Shown piece by piece: positions 62,401-64,000 of a stretch of DNA of 64,000 nt. The notes under the pieces were generated by a model. That model made no database searches and was not told where the DNA came from. It saw nothing but the letters and a program-made list of their open reading frames with translations. Within the stretch, counting starts at the first letter, position 1, and every line of letters begins with the position of its first letter. This DNA comes from Artemia franciscana (lineage: Eukaryota > Arthropoda > Branchiopoda > Anostraca > Artemiidae), in NCBI RefSeq assembly GCF_032884065.1, contig NC_088883.1:21157393-21221392 (forward strand). The letters are read 5' to 3'. Made by a program: the position numbers and the translations under genes.

Positions 62401-63269
62401 GCACGATTCTGTCAATCACGTATCAAGGACATTTGTTTATTCTATCCACCAAGCTTCATCCCGATTCCTCCACTCCAAGTGTTTTTCCAAGATTTCCCCC
62501 TCCAACTCCCCCCAATATCAAAAGATCTGGTCGGGATTTGAAATAAGAGCTCTGAGACATGAATTCCTTCTAAAAATCAAATTTCATTACGATTCCATCA
62601 TCTATTCGTAAGATAAAAATACCCCAATTTTCATGTTTTCCAAGAATTCCGGTTTCCCCCTCCAACTCCCCCGAATGTCACAGGATCTGGTCGGAAATTG
62701 AAATTAAAACTTTAAAGCACAAGATCCTTCTAAATATCAAATTTTATTAAGATCTGGTCACCCTTTCGTAAGTTACAAATACCTCAATTTTCAAAATTAC
62801 CCCCCCCCCCAATTCCACAAAAGAGAGCAGATCCGGTCCAGTTATGTCAGTCACGTATCTTAGACAGGTTTCTATTCTTCCCATCCAGTTTCATCCTGAT
62901 CTCACCGCTAAAATCGATAAGGACTATTGACAATGCCCTAATGCCAATTTCCATCAAAACGAACCTGAGCTGAATTGGACTTTAGCAAGAAAATATTTTG
63001 TATAAAAAGCATGAGCTATATTTTGATTAATCCTATAAAGTTTCTAATAAGGTTCGAGTAGTATTTTGGGTTAGATTTTTAAAGTAACATACTAGAGCGT
63101 TTTCTTAAATAAGTTCGGAGACCAAGCAGGCAAAGCAAGACAATGCAAGGCAACAGGACAACAAAAGAAAAAAAAATTAGAATTCCAAGTACTGACCTTT
63201 CTTTATTATAGCTTTCTTAGGCAAAATTGGTTGAGTGGAAATAATTTTCAAATCCGCTTAGTTGCTAAG

Positions 63270-63300
<31 letters not shown>

Positions 63301-64000
63301 GAAGCGCGAAGTCTTCCTGAAAAAGCCTCATTGAAATCATGGCTCAAATAAGATTTTTTTTTTGCAAAATTATTATTTTCTTTTTTGCTGTGGATAGCTT
63401 CGTTTTTTTTTCCGTGTCCTTATTCTCCCGTATTGTCAAATAGAGACGGTTCAGAAACTTACATATCTGTACGATATTTTTACATATTATTTCTCCTTAT
63501 TTGAGTTCCAGCAATTTCAATTTAAGAAACTCATTTATCGACAGCATGAGAAAATATAAGAAAACGTGGTAGTTTGCAGCCAGTTGAAAAGCAGAATAAA
63601 TTTCAAAAGCAAAGGCAATTTTCACATTCAGCCGTGTCTTCAATAAAGTTTTTCAGGCAAAGCTGGTGTACTTTTTTAATTTTTCAGGGCAACTAAAATG
63701 AAAAGGCCTTAACTAATTATGGTGTTTGAAATCGAAAAAGGAAAAATTATGAACTTGTATAAAGCTAATAGATTGGTATTATGTGAATTTTTTTTAGGTA
63801 ATTGGGGGACCACTGTTAGTTGATGGGTTGAAAATTGAAATTTGGATTGAATCAAATCTTGAATGAGGGTATATTTGTTTCACGTCTACTGGACTGCCCT
63901 TCTAAAGAGCCTTTTGTCAGGCACTTGACAAGATCAGAAGAGTATTATATTGTAATGTATACTGTAAATACTTAGTTCAGTAGAAAAAAAAAAAAAAAAA
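59491..64000. repeat. Large direct repeat, copy 2 (first copy at 1-4553)
   Basis: It matches 1-4553 over its whole visible length and runs off the window in the same poly-A run. It includes family A (59745-60965) and family B (62010-62985) copies. It lacks the 32 bases corresponding to 2797-2828, with 'ag' at both deletion ends. Confidence 0.97.

Overview
The window is AT-rich, repeat-dominated nuclear DNA of an invertebrate animal. Genes are split into small exons with GT/AG borders and separated by kilobases of transposon debris. The mix of CR1-like LINEs, hAT and Helitron elements, a tRNA-derived SINE and very common family-specific repeats suggests an arthropod, probably a crustacean. Artemia is my guess from general impression only; nothing in the window proves it. 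No rRNA, intact tRNA, CRISPR array or bacterial gene is visible.

The host gene content is small. The best gene is SMU1 (LisH/WD40 spliceosome protein) on the minus strand. Three consecutive WD40 exons are recognisable at 43057-42822, 37863-37671 and 36072-35921. The 5' half and the last exon are not in view. A 124-nt exon of a thiopurine S-methyltransferase-like protein lies at 13793-13670 (minus). Two further open stretches with good splice borders (15522-15395 and 46031-45763, minus) are unassigned.

Layout: 1-4553 is one copy of a segment whose second copy fills 59491-64000. A decayed hAT transposase follows (4.56-5.6 kb), then largely featureless DNA, a (TA)n tract and a degenerate ~130-bp tandem array (9.7-11.0 kb). 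The TPMT-like exon and a broken CR1-like LINE (15.6-20.2 kb, minus) come next. From 22.4 to 25.7 kb there is a nest of inverted repeats with a 1.55-kb Helitron in it. A second LINE (27.4-30.1 kb, minus) is flanked by inverted arrays. A full-length SINE with a 10-bp target duplication sits at 30.8-31.1 kb. SMU1 occupies about 32.4-43.1 kb. The right side holds a small RTE-like fragment, a CR1-like reverse transcriptase (48.1-49.9 kb), a Penelope-like tail (52.1-52.8 kb) and several copies of two abundant repeat families, here called A and B.

The most unusual observation concerns SMU1. For all three recognised exons, the 3' end of the exon plus its 5' splice site recurs as diverged copies in the following intron: two copies after the first, three after the second, one after the third. 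Several copies keep the donor dinucleotide and the reading frame, and one has a better donor than the real exon. The third exon also carries a one-base frameshift, and its duplicated flank is split by a hAT element.
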